Below, in pieces: positions 45,334-56,339 of a DNA stretch of 64,000 bases; position 1 is the first letter of the stretch; every line of letters begins with the position of its first letter. This DNA is from Rubrivivax sp. GTDB lineage: Bacteria > Pseudomonadota > Gammaproteobacteria > Burkholderiales > Burkholderiaceae_C. Where the stretch lies: the NCBI GenBank assembly GCA_016707445.1, contig JADJHR010000006.1:248001-312000 (forward strand). Reading direction: 5' to 3'. A model generated the notes under the pieces. The model searched no databases. It was not told the origin of the DNA and saw only the letters and a list, made by a program, of their open reading frames with translations. The translations under genes and the position numbers were made by a program.

Positions 45334-45804
45334 ATGAACCGTCTTGCCGCGATCCTTCCCAGCGCCAATGTGCTGGTCAACGTGGAAGCCACCAGCAAGA
45401 AGCGGGTGTTCGAACAGGCCGGCTTGCTGTTCGAGAACCAGCATTCGATCGCGCGCAGCACCGTCACCGACAACCTGTTCGCGCGTGAGCGGTTGGGCTC
45501 TACCGGCCTGGGCCACGCGGTGGCCATTCCGCATGGCCGCATCAAGGGCCTGAAAAACCCGCTGGCCGCCGTGGTGCGCGTGCAGCAGCCGATCCCCTTC
45601 GACGCTCCCGACGACGAAGCGGTGTCGCTGCTGATCTTCCTGCTGGTGCCCGAGGCGGCGACGCAGCGGCACCTGGAGATCCTGTCCGAGATCGCCGAGA
45701 TGCTGTCCGACCGCACCCTGCGCGAGCGCCTGAAGACCGAGCCCGACGCCATAGGCGTGCACAAGCTGATCTCCGACTGGGAGCCCTTGAAGTCGGTGGC
45801 ATGA
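45334..45804 (+). CDS. ptsN: PTS IIA-like nitrogen regulatory protein
   Basis: A 156-residue EIIA-Ntr protein, phosphorylated by the nitrogen PTS (PtsP/NPr) and regulating potassium, carbon and nitrogen functions by protein contact. The phosphorylated histidine is His67 in AVAIPHGRIKGL. The N-terminal MNRLAAILPSANVLVNVEATSKKRVFEQAG and the C-terminal helix region are complete. It is followed by hprK after 55 bp, the conserved PTS-Ntr cluster. It has its own TATAAT promoter. Confidence 0.95.
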   Translation: MNRLAAILPSANVLVNVEATSKKRVFEQAGLLFENQHSIARSTVTDNLFARERLGSTGLGHAVAIPHGRIKGLKNPLAAVVRVQQPIPFDAPDDEAVSLLIFLLVPEAATQRHLEILSEIAEMLSDRTLRERLKTEPDAIGVHKLISDWEPLKSVA

Positions 45805-45859
45805 CCTTCCCCGTTGCGCCTCCGCGGCGGCCACTGTCAAGTGCCGGCAGAGCCAACCC

Positions 45860-46816
45860 ATGAAGCCGACCAGCGTCAGCGCCGAGGCCCTGTTCGAGGC
45901 GCATCGCGAAGCGATGCACTGGGAATGGATTGCCGGCCACGCCCATCCTGAACGTCGTTTCGACGATGCCGCGGTGCGTGACGCCCGCTCGGCGGCCGAC
46001 CTGGTCGGCTACCTCAATTACATCCACCCCTATCGCGTGCAGATCGTCGGCCGCCGCGAGGTGCCCTATCTGCACGCCGAGGCGCCCGAAGACCAGGAGC
46101 GGCGCATCTCGCGCATCGTCACGCTCGAGCCGCCGTTCATCATCGTCGCGGACGCGCAGCTGCCGCCCGAGCGGCTGGTGGCGATGTGCGATCGCGCCGA
46201 GATTCCACTGTTCGTCACGCGCGAATCAGCCGGCCACGTGATCGACGTCGTGCGCGCCTACCTGGCACAGCTGTTTGCCGAACGCACCACGCGGCACGGT
46301 GTCTTCATGGACATCCTGGGCCTGGGCGTACTGCTGACTGGCGAGTCGGGTCTGGGCAAGAGCGAACTCGGGCTGGAGCTGATCTCGCGCGGCCATGGCC
46401 TGGTGGCCGACGATGCGGTCGACCTCTACCGCATCTCGCAGACCGCGCTCGACGGCCGCTGTCCCGAGCTGCTGCGCAACCTGCTCGAGGTGCGCGGCAT
46501 CGGCCTGCTCGACATCAAGGCCATCTTCGGCGAGACCGCGGTGCGGCGCAACATGCGGCTCAAGCTCATCGTGCACCTGGTGCGCAAGGAGACGATGGAG
46601 CGCGAGTTCGAGCGCCTGCCCTACGAGCCGCTGTACGAGGACATTCTGGGCCTGCCGGTGCGCAAGGTGGTGATCGCGGTCGATGCCGGCCGCAATCTGG
46701 CCGTTCTGGTTGAAGCCGCGGTGCGCAACACCATCCTGCAGTTGCGCGGCATCGACACCTACCAGGAGTTCATCGCGCGCCACCAGCGCGCCATGGAGCA
46801 GGGCGAATCCGATTGA
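45860..46816 (+). CDS. hprK: HPr kinase/phosphorylase
   Basis: A 318-residue bifunctional Ser kinase/phosphorylase acting on HPr. The central P-loop GESGLGKSELGLELI is near residue 155. The family signature EVRGIGLLDIKAIFGETAV, involved in phosphorylase activity, lies about 60 residues later, and the C-terminal region with RGIDTYQEFI is complete. In beta-proteobacteria it accompanies ptsN and the PTS-Ntr rather than sugar uptake, as here. It is convergent with fur 17 bp away. Confidence 0.95.
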   Translation: MKPTSVSAEALFEAHREAMHWEWIAGHAHPERRFDDAAVRDARSAADLVGYLNYIHPYRVQIVGRREVPYLHAEAPEDQERRISRIVTLEPPFIIVADAQLPPERLVAMCDRAEIPLFVTRESAGHVIDVVRAYLAQLFAERTTRHGVFMDILGLGVLLTGESGLGKSELGLELISRGHGLVADDAVDLYRISQTALDGRCPELLRNLLEVRGIGLLDIKAIFGETAVRRNMRLKLIVHLVRKETMEREFERLPYEPLYEDILGLPVRKVVIAVDAGRNLAVLVEAAVRNTILQLRGIDTYQEFIARHQRAMEQGESD

Positions 46817-46833
46817 CGCTGCTGCCGCGGCCG

Positions 46834-47262
46834 TCAATGGTCGCGATGCGGGCAGTCGGTCTTGGTGCAGCGCGCGTACAGCGCCAATGAATGTTCCTGC
46901 AACTCGAAGCCGCGCGCTTCGGCCACGGCGCGCTGGCGCTTCTCGATCTCGGGGTCGAAGAATTCCTCGACACGGCCGCAGCTCAGGCAGACCAGGTGGT
47001 CGTGGTGCTGGCCCTCGTTGAGTTCGAACACCGCCTTGCCCGACTCGAAGTTGCTGCGCGTCAGCAGGCCGGCCTGCTCGAACTGCATCAGCACGCGGTA
47101 GACGGTGGCCAGACCGATGTCGGCGCCGTCGGCCAGCAGCGCCTTGTACACGTCCTCGGCGGTCATGTGGCGGCGCGTGGTGTTCTGGAACACCTCCAGG
47201 ATCTTGATGCGCGGCAGCGTCGCCTTGAGCCCGCTGCTCTTGAGTTCATCTGCATTCGTCAT
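46834..47262 (-). CDS. fur: Ferric uptake regulator
   Basis: A 142-residue metal-responsive repressor. The N-terminal winged helix reads LKATLPRIKILEVFQNTTRRHMTAEDVYKALL. The metal-binding C-terminal domain has GQHHDHLVCLSCGRVEEF and CTKTDCPHRDH, giving two CxxC-like pairs and the histidine cluster. The ATG at 47262 (MTNADELKSSGLKATLPR) matches the family start; a much longer open frame continues upstream but is antisense to other genes. It is divergent from bamE across 99 bp. The nearby TonB/Exb genes are typical Fur targets, but no clear Fur box was seen. Confidence 0.96.
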   Translation of the reverse strand: MTNADELKSSGLKATLPRIKILEVFQNTTRRHMTAEDVYKALLADGADIGLATVYRVLMQFEQAGLLTRSNFESGKAVFELNEGQHHDHLVCLSCGRVEEFFDPEIEKRQRAVAEARGFELQEHSLALYARCTKTDCPHRDH

Positions 47263-47301
47263 GGCCGCCCTCGCACTGTGCCTGCGCCAGATCTGCGCAG
47301 C

Positions 47302-47307
47302 TAGAAT
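47302..47307 (+). promoter_or_regulatory. -10 element (TAGAAT) for bamE
   Basis: TAGAAT 54 bp upstream of the bamE ATG in the fur-bamE divergent region. No good -35 hexamer at 17 bp. Confidence 0.4.
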
Positions 47308-47361
47308 CAACCGATCATAGCCAGCGCCCACCGCTGCCGCGGTGCGGATGGCCTCAATTCC

Positions 47362-47901
47362 ATGACCCGATCTCCCTTTGCCGCGCCGACCCTCGGCGTC
47401 TTGTTGTCGATCTCGCTGCTGCTCGGAGGCTGTGCCTCGTCGCGCCAGACCGACGACGGCTTCTTCGCCCGCATCACGCCCTACCGCATCCAGATCGTGC
47501 AGGGCAACGTGGTCACCAGCGAGCAGGTTGCGCGCATCAAGCCGGGGCAGACGCGCGCGCAGGTGCGCGACATTCTGGGCACCCCCTTGCTGACCGATCC
47601 TTTCCACAGTGACCGCTGGGACTACATCTTCACGCTCCGCCGCGACGGGTTGCCCAACCAGCGTCGCAGCGTGGTCGTGTGGTTCGACGGCGACCGGCTC
47701 AAGCGCATCGAGGCGCCCGACCTGCCCACTGAGCGCGATTTTGTCGCCGCCATCAGCGTCGCGCGCAAGAAGCCCGAGCCGCGTGTGCTCGAGCTCACCG
47801 AAGACCAGCGCAAGGCCCTGCCGCCGCCGGCCAGGCGCGACGTGCCTGCGGTCGCCGAGCCCGCCGGCGCCACGCGCAGCTATCCGCCGCTCGGGGACTG
47901 A
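47362..47901 (+). CDS. bamE: Outer-membrane assembly lipoprotein BamE (OmlA)
   Basis: A 179-residue lipoprotein of the BAM complex that supports BamA/BamD in inserting outer-membrane barrels. The signal peptide ends in the lipobox LLLGGC (ISLLLGGCASS). The core BamE fold appears as QGNVVTSEQVARIKPGQTRAQVRDILGTPLLTDPFHSDRWDYIF. A Pro/Ala-rich C-terminal extension is present beyond the E. coli length. Divergent from fur and followed 3 bp later by dapB, the standard arrangement in Burkholderiales. Confidence 0.95.
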   Translation: MTRSPFAAPTLGVLLSISLLLGGCASSRQTDDGFFARITPYRIQIVQGNVVTSEQVARIKPGQTRAQVRDILGTPLLTDPFHSDRWDYIFTLRRDGLPNQRRSVVVWFDGDRLKRIEAPDLPTERDFVAAISVARKKPEPRVLELTEDQRKALPPPARRDVPAVAEPAGATRSYPPLGD

Positions 47902-47904
47902 ACC

Positions 47905-48711
47905 GTGGCGATCGACATCGCGGTGGCCGGCGCTTCGGGCCGCATGGGCCGCATGCTGGTCGAGGCGGTACTGACCAGTGCTGACTGCCGGCTCAGCGGG
48001 GCACTGGACCAGCCCGGCAGCGCGGCATTGGGCAGCGATGCCGGCGCCTTTCTGGGCCGCGTCACCGGCGTCCATGTCACCGACGATCTGCGCCTGGGGC
48101 TTGCTGGCGCGCAGGTGCTGATCGACTTCACGCGTCCTGAAGGCAGCCTGGCGCCCTTGGCGCATTGCCATGCGCTCGGGGTCGCCATGGTCATCGGCAC
48201 CACCGGCTTCAGCGCTGCGCAGAAGGCCGACATCGCGGCCGCCGCCAGCACCTTGCCGATCGTGATGGCCCCCAACATGAGCGTGGGCGTCAACGTCATG
48301 CTGCGCTTGCTCGACCAGGCAGCACGGGCGCTGTCCGAGGGCTACGACATCGAGGTGGTCGAGGCCCACCACCGGCGCAAGGTCGATGCCCCCAGCGGCA
48401 CCGCGCTGGCGATGGGCGAGACCCTGGCCCGGGCGCTGGGTCGCGAGCTGAAGGACTGTGCGGTCTATGCGCGCGAAGGCGTGACCGGTGAGCGCGATCC
48501 ATCGAGCATCGGCTTTGCCAGCGTGCGCGGGGGCGACATCGTCGGCGACCACATGGTGCTGTTCGCCGGCACCGGCGAGCGCATCGAGATCACGCACCGC
48601 AGCAGCAGCCGCGCCAACTATGCCGCCGGCAGCCTGCGCGCTGCGCGCTTCCTGCAGGGCCGCGCGCCAGGGCTGTACGGCATGGACGACGTGCTCGGCC
48701 TGTCGCGCTGA
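47905..48711 (+). CDS. dapB: 4-hydroxy-tetrahydrodipicolinate reductase
   Basis: A 268-residue NAD(P)H-dependent enzyme of the lysine/diaminopimelate pathway. The Rossmann motif is AVAGASGRMGRMLVEA at the N-terminus, GTTGFSAAQK follows, and the catalytic EAHHRRKVDAPSGTALAMGE carries the His/Lys pair. C-terminal GDHMVLFAGTGERIEITHRSSSR is typical. Co-directional with bamE (3 bp) and exbB (13 bp), so probably one operon. Complete. Confidence 0.97.
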   Translation: MAIDIAVAGASGRMGRMLVEAVLTSADCRLSGALDQPGSAALGSDAGAFLGRVTGVHVTDDLRLGLAGAQVLIDFTRPEGSLAPLAHCHALGVAMVIGTTGFSAAQKADIAAAASTLPIVMAPNMSVGVNVMLRLLDQAARALSEGYDIEVVEAHHRRKVDAPSGTALAMGETLARALGRELKDCAVYAREGVTGERDPSSIGFASVRGGDIVGDHMVLFAGTGERIEITHRSSSRANYAAGSLRAARFLQGRAPGLYGMDDVLGLSR

Positions 48712-48724
48712 GGCGCCGCCGCCC

Positions 48725-49378
48725 GTGGACGGTCTGAGCCAGTACTGGGACCGAGGCGACGGCATCGGCCGCGCCGTGGCGTTGCTGCTGCTGCTGATGT
48801 CGGTCAGCGCCTGGGTGGTCATCCTCTGGAAGGGTTGGGTGCTGCGCCGCGCGGCCAAGGACGTGCAGCGTGGCATCGGTGCTTTCTGGACCGCGGCCAG
48901 CGTCGCCGATGGCCGCGAGCGGCTGCGCGACATCGATCGCGAACTGGTGCTGCTGCCGCTGCTCGAGGCGGCGCTGCTGCAGCCGCGCCATGGCACGCTC
49001 GACGGCAGCGGGCAGGCGTCCGCGCAGCTGACGCGGCGCCTGCGCGATGCGCTGCACCAGGGCCTGTCGCAGTTGCAGTTCGGCCAGGTCGTGCTGGCCT
49101 CGGTGGGCAGCACGGCACCGTTTGTCGGTCTGTTCGGCACCGTCTGGGGCATCTACCACGCGCTGCTGGCGATCGCGGCAGCGGGCAACCTGTCGATCGA
49201 GAAGGTGGCCGGGCCGGTCGGCGAGGCGCTGATCATGACCGCCGCCGGCATCGCCGTGGCGGTGCCGGCGGTGCTGGCCTACAACGTCTACGGCAAGTGG
49301 ATCGCAGCCTGCGAGGCCGAGCTCGAAGGCTTTGCACACGACCTGCGCGAGATGGCGCTCGGCCAGTCGGAGCGCTGA
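48725..49378 (+). CDS. exbB: MotA/TolQ/ExbB proton-channel family protein
   Basis: A 217-residue inner-membrane protein with three hydrophobic segments. The first is GRAVALLLLLMSVSAWVVILWKGWVL. The conserved pair is VVLASVGSTAPFVGLFGTVWGIYHALLAIAA and VAGPVGEALIMTAAGIAVAVPAVLAYNVYG, the signature TM2/TM3. It forms the energising complex for TonB-dependent uptake with ExbD. The GTG start at 48725 fits the 13-bp gap after dapB. TolQ versus ExbB is not separable by sequence alone, but the lone partner exbD and lack of tolA/tolB support ExbB. Confidence 0.9.
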   Translation: MDGLSQYWDRGDGIGRAVALLLLLMSVSAWVVILWKGWVLRRAAKDVQRGIGAFWTAASVADGRERLRDIDRELVLLPLLEAALLQPRHGTLDGSGQASAQLTRRLRDALHQGLSQLQFGQVVLASVGSTAPFVGLFGTVWGIYHALLAIAAAGNLSIEKVAGPVGEALIMTAAGIAVAVPAVLAYNVYGKWIAACEAELEGFAHDLREMALGQSER

Positions 49379-49455
49379 AGTGCAAGCTTCACGCTCATTT
49401 GGTTTGCTGCACCCAAGGGGGCTCAGTACCTTCGGAACGGTCGGGCGGGACTGAC

Positions 49456-49872
<417 letters not shown>

Positions 49873-50256
49873 ATCGATCCCTCGAGGCATGGCGCAGGGC
49901 AGGCGACCTGCCGCCGACAGTGTGTTCGGACTGATGCGAGTCTTCACACTTCACCACATGGCGCCCCGTGGTCCGGCAGCGGCGCGGGTTGCGCTGCTGG
50001 TTGACGACAATCACTCGCCGACGCTGGCCAGCACCGACACCACGCGCATCGTCAATGGCCCCGGCGGCAGCCATGCCGGCTTGTCGCTGAGCGTGGACTT
50101 CTCGCTGTCGGCCAACAACGTGACGCCGGGCATGGCCAGCGGCGTGTTCTCGGTCTTCGTGCTCAGCGCTGCCGGTGCACCCCGGGGTCGCGATCGCCTG
50201 GCGACGGCGACGACCCACCCTCCTAGAATCGACGGATGGTGCGTCACGAAGCAAAG
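49873..50256. other. Orphan region with a weak plus-strand reading frame
   Basis: About 380 bp with no recognisable gene. An open frame from about 49889 to 50266 encodes a Ser/Thr/Ala-rich stretch (VALLVDDNHSPTLASTDTTR, then GGSHAGLSLSVDFSLSANNV), reminiscent of secreted or repeat proteins but without a signal peptide or domain. An antisense frame also exists here. It may be the remnant of an inserted gene. TAGAAT at 50224-50229 is a possible -10 element. Confidence 0.3.
50224..50229 (+). promoter_or_regulatory. -10 element (TAGAAT), candidate leuS promoter
   Basis: TAGAAT 28 bp before the presumed intron 5' end. If the element is an insertion, this box may originally have served leuS, whose coding start is now about 805 bp downstream. 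Confidence 0.3.
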
Positions 50257-51010
50257 GTGCGACTGAACCCGAAGGGGGAAGGTAGTGCTGGGCTGCGCAG
50301 TCAAGGGTGAGAGTCCGTGGAGGGTGGAGGGGTAGCAGCAGGGGGGGAGACTCGTGCGAGGGGGCGTCAGGCCCGTGAAGGGGCAAGCCGTTCAGCGGGG
50401 AGCAAGCACGCGGGCCGCACATGAAGTGAAGCCTGCAGCCTCGACAGATTTACACCGCAGGCGGCCGCTCTTTGGGGCAAACTGGGGCGAGGGTTGGTGG
50501 GGGGGGAGGGGGAGGCGGGGGGAGGCTGGGTGGAGAGGGGGAGGGAGTAGGAGGGGGAGGGGGTGGAGAGGGTCCTGCGGTGGTCAGCTAGGAGGGGTAG
50601 GGAAGGGGAGGTGCGGGTGGGGGAGCGGAGGGCGGGGGGTGGAGGGGGGGGGGGGGGGGGGGGGGGGCGGGGGAGTTATTCCTGGAGAGGTGTGGTGGAA
50701 GGGGGGGAGAGGGGGGGGGATGGGGAGGAGCGGCTGGGCTGTGCCAAGGCATGAGGGGCGGCTGTGGCAGCACCTCAGGCGCTACTACCGCCTGGCGGGG
50801 GAACGGGGGGTGCGGAGCTACCGCGCTGGCGCTGTCATCAGAGTGCGAAGGAGCGGGGGGGGCAGTACTGGCTCACTCTGCGGGGGGGCCAACCAGCGGG
50901 ACGAGTACTTTGAAAGCCTGATGACCGGGAGCACCGGCAAACCTCCGGCGGGCTGCGCGAGCCGACAACACTGGAGGCGAACGGTTGACGCGTTGGTCTG
51001 ACGCCTCGGG
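50257..51010 (+). mobile_element. Group II intron-like element, degraded or mis-assembled
   Basis: The segment opens with GTGCGAC (50257-50263), matching the GUGYG 5' end of bacterial group II introns. GGTGAGAGTCC at 50306-50316 is a word I recall in domain I of class C introns such as the Oceanobacillus intron. Further structured text with GTGAAG, GCAAGC and ACATGAAGTGAAGCC follows to about 50450. A reverse-transcriptase frame and a domain V hairpin should follow, but the sequence becomes saturated with G (about 50480-50900) and neither can be read. Some pieces near 50750-51000 look like protein-coding text again but match nothing I recognise. The 3' limit is a guess based on the leuS start. 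Intron identity is an inference. Confidence 0.45.
50480..50900 (+). repeat. G-saturated low-complexity tract with a run of 24 G
   Basis: Long runs of G occur throughout, the longest at 50644-50667 (24 consecutive G). Pyrimidines are strongly depleted on the plus strand. This is unlike any other part of the window, which is GC-rich but balanced. It could form G-quadruplexes, but the pattern also fits sequencing-by-synthesis dark-cycle calls (G for no signal) in a hard-to-read template. No gene should be called here. Confidence 0.8.
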
Positions 51011-51034
51011 CCGCTTAGGAACCAACGTCTACCA

Positions 51035-53693
<2,659 letters not shown>

Positions 53694-53707
<14 letters not shown>

Positions 53708-54185
53708 GCGTCGGCTGCTTCTGGTCGGGGCTGCGACCCTGGCCCTGGGCGGCTGCGGCTTCAAGCTTCGTGGCGATGAGCCGCTGCACTTTCGAAGCAT
53801 CGCGCTGACCGGGTTTGCGCCACGCTCGCCGCTGGCGGCCGAGTTGCGCGCGGCGCTGGCACGCAGCGTGCGGGTTGAAAGCACACCGGCGCGCGCCGAG
53901 CTGGTGCTGCAGGCGCTGAGTGACCAGCGCGAGCGCGTGGCGGTGGCCACCACCGCAGCTGCGCAGGTGCGCGAAGTGCAGCTGCGGCTGCGCCTGCGCT
54001 GGCGCACGCAGACGCCGGCCGGTCGCGAGGTCACGGCGCCGGCCGAGCTGGCGCTGTCGCGCGACATGAGCTACAGCGAGTCGCAGGCGTTGGCCAAGCA
54101 GTATGAAGAGGCTGACCTGTTCCGCGACATGCAGGCCGACATCGTGGCGCAGGTGCTCAGCCGCCTGTCGGTGATCCGCCTGTAG
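53694..54185 (+). CDS. lptE: LPS-assembly lipoprotein LptE
   Basis: A 163-residue outer-membrane lipoprotein that plugs the LptD barrel for LPS insertion. The signal peptide ends with a lipobox, LALGGCGFKLRG; GFKLRG after the cysteine is diagnostic for LptE. The C-terminal half has EVTAPAELALSRDMSYSESQALAKQYEEADLFRDMQADI, the conserved LptE helix region. The ATG at 53694 lies inside the end of leuS (translational coupling), the normal leuS-lptE-holA order. Confidence 0.94.
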
Positions 54186-54200
54186 CGCGCGCGACCCGCC

Positions 54201-55298
54201 ATGCCGATCCGCGCTGATCAGCTGCCCGCCCGGCTCGAACGTGGGCTGCAGCGGCTGTATACGGTGTTCGGTGACGAGCCGCTGCAGGCGCAGGAGGCCG
54301 GCGATGCGATCCGGGCTGCGGCGCGAGCCGCCGGCTTCGCCGAACGCAAGGTCTTCAACGTCAGCGGCGCCCATTTCGACTGGAGCGCAGTGATCGGCGC
54401 GGCGCAGGAGATGAGCCTGTTCGCCGACCGTCAGCTGATCGAGATCCGCATCCCGTCTGGCAAGCCGGGCAAGGACGGCTCTGACGCGCTGCAGCGCTAC
54501 TGCAGCCTGGTCGCAGACGAAGTGCTGACGCTGGTGCAGCTGCCGCGGCTGGACGGGTCGCAACTGAAGTCGGCCTGGTTCGCCGCACTCGAATCCGCCG
54601 GCATCGCGGTTCGTGTCGAGCCGGTGGAACGCAAGGCCCTGCCGGTGTGGCTGGCGCAGCGCCTGGCGCGCCAGGGCCAGCGCGTGCAGGCGGGCGATGC
54701 CGGCGCGCAGACCCTGGCCTTCTTTGCCGACCGCGTCGAGGGCAATCTGCTGGCGGCGCAGCAGGAGATGAGCAAGCTGGGCCTGCTCTACCCCGCAGGC
54801 GAGCTCAGCTTCGAGCAGGTCGAGGCAGCGGTGCTCAACGTTGCCCGCTACGACGTCTTCAAGCTTGGCGAGGCAATCCTGGCCGGCAACGTGGCGCGCG
54901 CGCTGCGCATGCTCGACGGCCTGCGCGCCGAAGGCGAAGCCCCGGTGCTGGTGCACTGGACACTGGCCGAGGACGTGCGCGCGCTGCGTCGTGTGCGCGA
55001 GGCGGTGGACGCCGGCCGCCCCTTGTCGCTGGCGCTGAGCCAGGCGCGTGTCTGGGGACAGAAGGAAAAGCTGTTCGAACGCGCCGTGCCGCTGCTGGCC
55101 GACCATCACCTGGCGCGCTGGCTGGCTGCCGCCAGCGTCTGCGACGGCCTGGTCAAGGGTCTGCGTCACCCGGACTGGCCGAACGACCCCTGGGATGCCT
55201 TGCAGCGCCTGGTGCTGATGATGCTGGAACCGCTGCGTCCGCTGGCGCCGGCGGCCCGCGCTGGCGCGCCAGTGCTGGCGCTGCAGGCCGGTCAATAG
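54201..55298 (+). CDS. holA: DNA polymerase III subunit delta
   Basis: A 365-residue clamp-loader subunit that opens the beta clamp encoded by dnaN. The N-terminal RGLQRLYTVFGDEPLQAQEAGDAIRAAARAAGF matches the HolA family. The central LTLVQLPRLDG and FFADRVEGNLLAAQQEMSKLGLLY follow, and the C-terminal collar helices (ALRMLDGLRAEGEAPVLVHWTLAEDVRAL) are present. It follows lptE by 15 bp. Its last 7 bp overlap the convergent dehydrogenase gene. Complete. Confidence 0.95.
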   Translation: MPIRADQLPARLERGLQRLYTVFGDEPLQAQEAGDAIRAAARAAGFAERKVFNVSGAHFDWSAVIGAAQEMSLFADRQLIEIRIPSGKPGKDGSDALQRYCSLVADEVLTLVQLPRLDGSQLKSAWFAALESAGIAVRVEPVERKALPVWLAQRLARQGQRVQAGDAGAQTLAFFADRVEGNLLAAQQEMSKLGLLYPAGELSFEQVEAAVLNVARYDVFKLGEAILAGNVARALRMLDGLRAEGEAPVLVHWTLAEDVRALRRVREAVDAGRPLSLALSQARVWGQKEKLFERAVPLLADHHLARWLAAASVCDGLVKGLRHPDWPNDPWDALQRLVLMMLEPLRPLAPAARAGAPVLALQAGQ

Positions 55299-56233
55299 CC
55301 GCGCGTGGGCTCGACCCGATGGCGCAACGGCGCGCCGTCGCGCAGCGCGCGCAGGTTGGCCACCGCCACCGCGGCGGCGCTGCGCGCATCGGTCTGCGCA
55401 GCCACATGCGGCAGCAGCGTGACGCCGGGATGCGACCAGAACGCATGGCCGGTCGGCAACGGCTCGGCGTGGAAGACGTCGAGCACCGCATGCCCGACCT
55501 GCCCGCTGTCCAGCGCCGCCAGCAAGTCGTCGTCGACCAGATGGCGACCACGCGCCAGGTTCACCACCCCGGCGCCGCGGGGCAGCGTTGCAAACAAAGG
55601 GGCATTGAGCAAGCCCAGCGTGTGTGGCGTCAGCGGCAGCAGATTGATCAGCACTTGCGTCTGCGGCAGGGCCTGCCACAGTGCCTGATCACCGGCCAGG
55701 GACTTCACCCCGGGTTCGGCGGCGCTGCCGCCGCGTGACCAGCCGCTGACCACGAAACCGGCCTGCGCCAGCGTGCGCGCCGTGGTCCGGCCCATCTCGC
55801 CCTGGCCCAGCACCAGCACCGGGGTCTCGTCGGCGCGGCGCTGCGCATGCTGCTGCCACCGGCCCTGGCGCTGTTGCCGGGCGTACCTGAAGAAGTCGCG
55901 CTGCAACGCCAGCGTGGCCCAGAGCGCGGTCTCGGCCATCGCGGCGTTCATCGCCGGGTCGACCATGCGCGCGATCGGCACCCCGGCCGGCAGGCTGCGG
56001 TCGGCCAGCAGGCGGTCGACGCCGGCCCACAGGCTCTGGATCAGGCGCAGCTTCGGCAGGCCCTGCAGGCTGCCCGGCGGCGGGTTGGCCACCACCGCGG
56101 CGTTCACGGCCGCAGCTTGTGCGCGCGCCTGGTCCAGCGTCCACCACCGAGCTTCGGGCATCGCCTCGGCCAGGGCCCGGTGCCAGGCCGCAAAGGCGTG
56201 GGCGTCGAAATCTCCACACAGCAACACGTTCAT
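55292..56233 (-). CDS. ghrA: Glyoxylate/hydroxypyruvate reductase A-type dehydrogenase
   Basis: A 313-residue D-2-hydroxyacid dehydrogenase reducing glyoxylate or hydroxypyruvate. The NAD(P)-binding motif is VLVLGQGEMGRTTARTLAQAG with SGWSRG following, which accommodates NADPH. PPPGSLQGLPKLRLIQSLWAGVD and VVNLARGRHLVDDDLLAAL are typical GhrA segments, as is the catalytic histidine region LLPHVAAQTDARSAA. The start at 56233 (MNVLLCGDFDAHAF) is preferred over an upstream ATG. The 3' end overlaps holA. Confidence 0.88.
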   Translation of the reverse strand: MNVLLCGDFDAHAFAAWHRALAEAMPEARWWTLDQARAQAAAVNAAVVANPPPGSLQGLPKLRLIQSLWAGVDRLLADRSLPAGVPIARMVDPAMNAAMAETALWATLALQRDFFRYARQQRQGRWQQHAQRRADETPVLVLGQGEMGRTTARTLAQAGFVVSGWSRGGSAAEPGVKSLAGDQALWQALPQTQVLINLLPLTPHTLGLLNAPLFATLPRGAGVVNLARGRHLVDDDLLAALDSGQVGHAVLDVFHAEPLPTGHAFWSHPGVTLLPHVAAQTDARSAAAVAVANLRALRDGAPLRHRVEPTRGY

Positions 56234-56339
56234 GGGCCACAGCCTAGCGCGAATGGCGCTGCCAAGGCTCAAGACGGGGCGCCCGGGGCCGACATTCGCT
56301 CAGGGTCTGCCTCGTCGCGGGCCGCGAGCCAAGCACGCC

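Noticed and set aside
49379..49455. Third copy of the yej intergenic repeat between exbB and exbD
   Set aside because: Shares only a CCCAAGGGGG-type word; the rest does not align with the two yej copies.
50354..51001. Gly/Arg-rich plus-strand frame through the G-saturated tract
   Set aside because: The product is mostly translated poly-G; not a believable protein and the underlying sequence is suspect.
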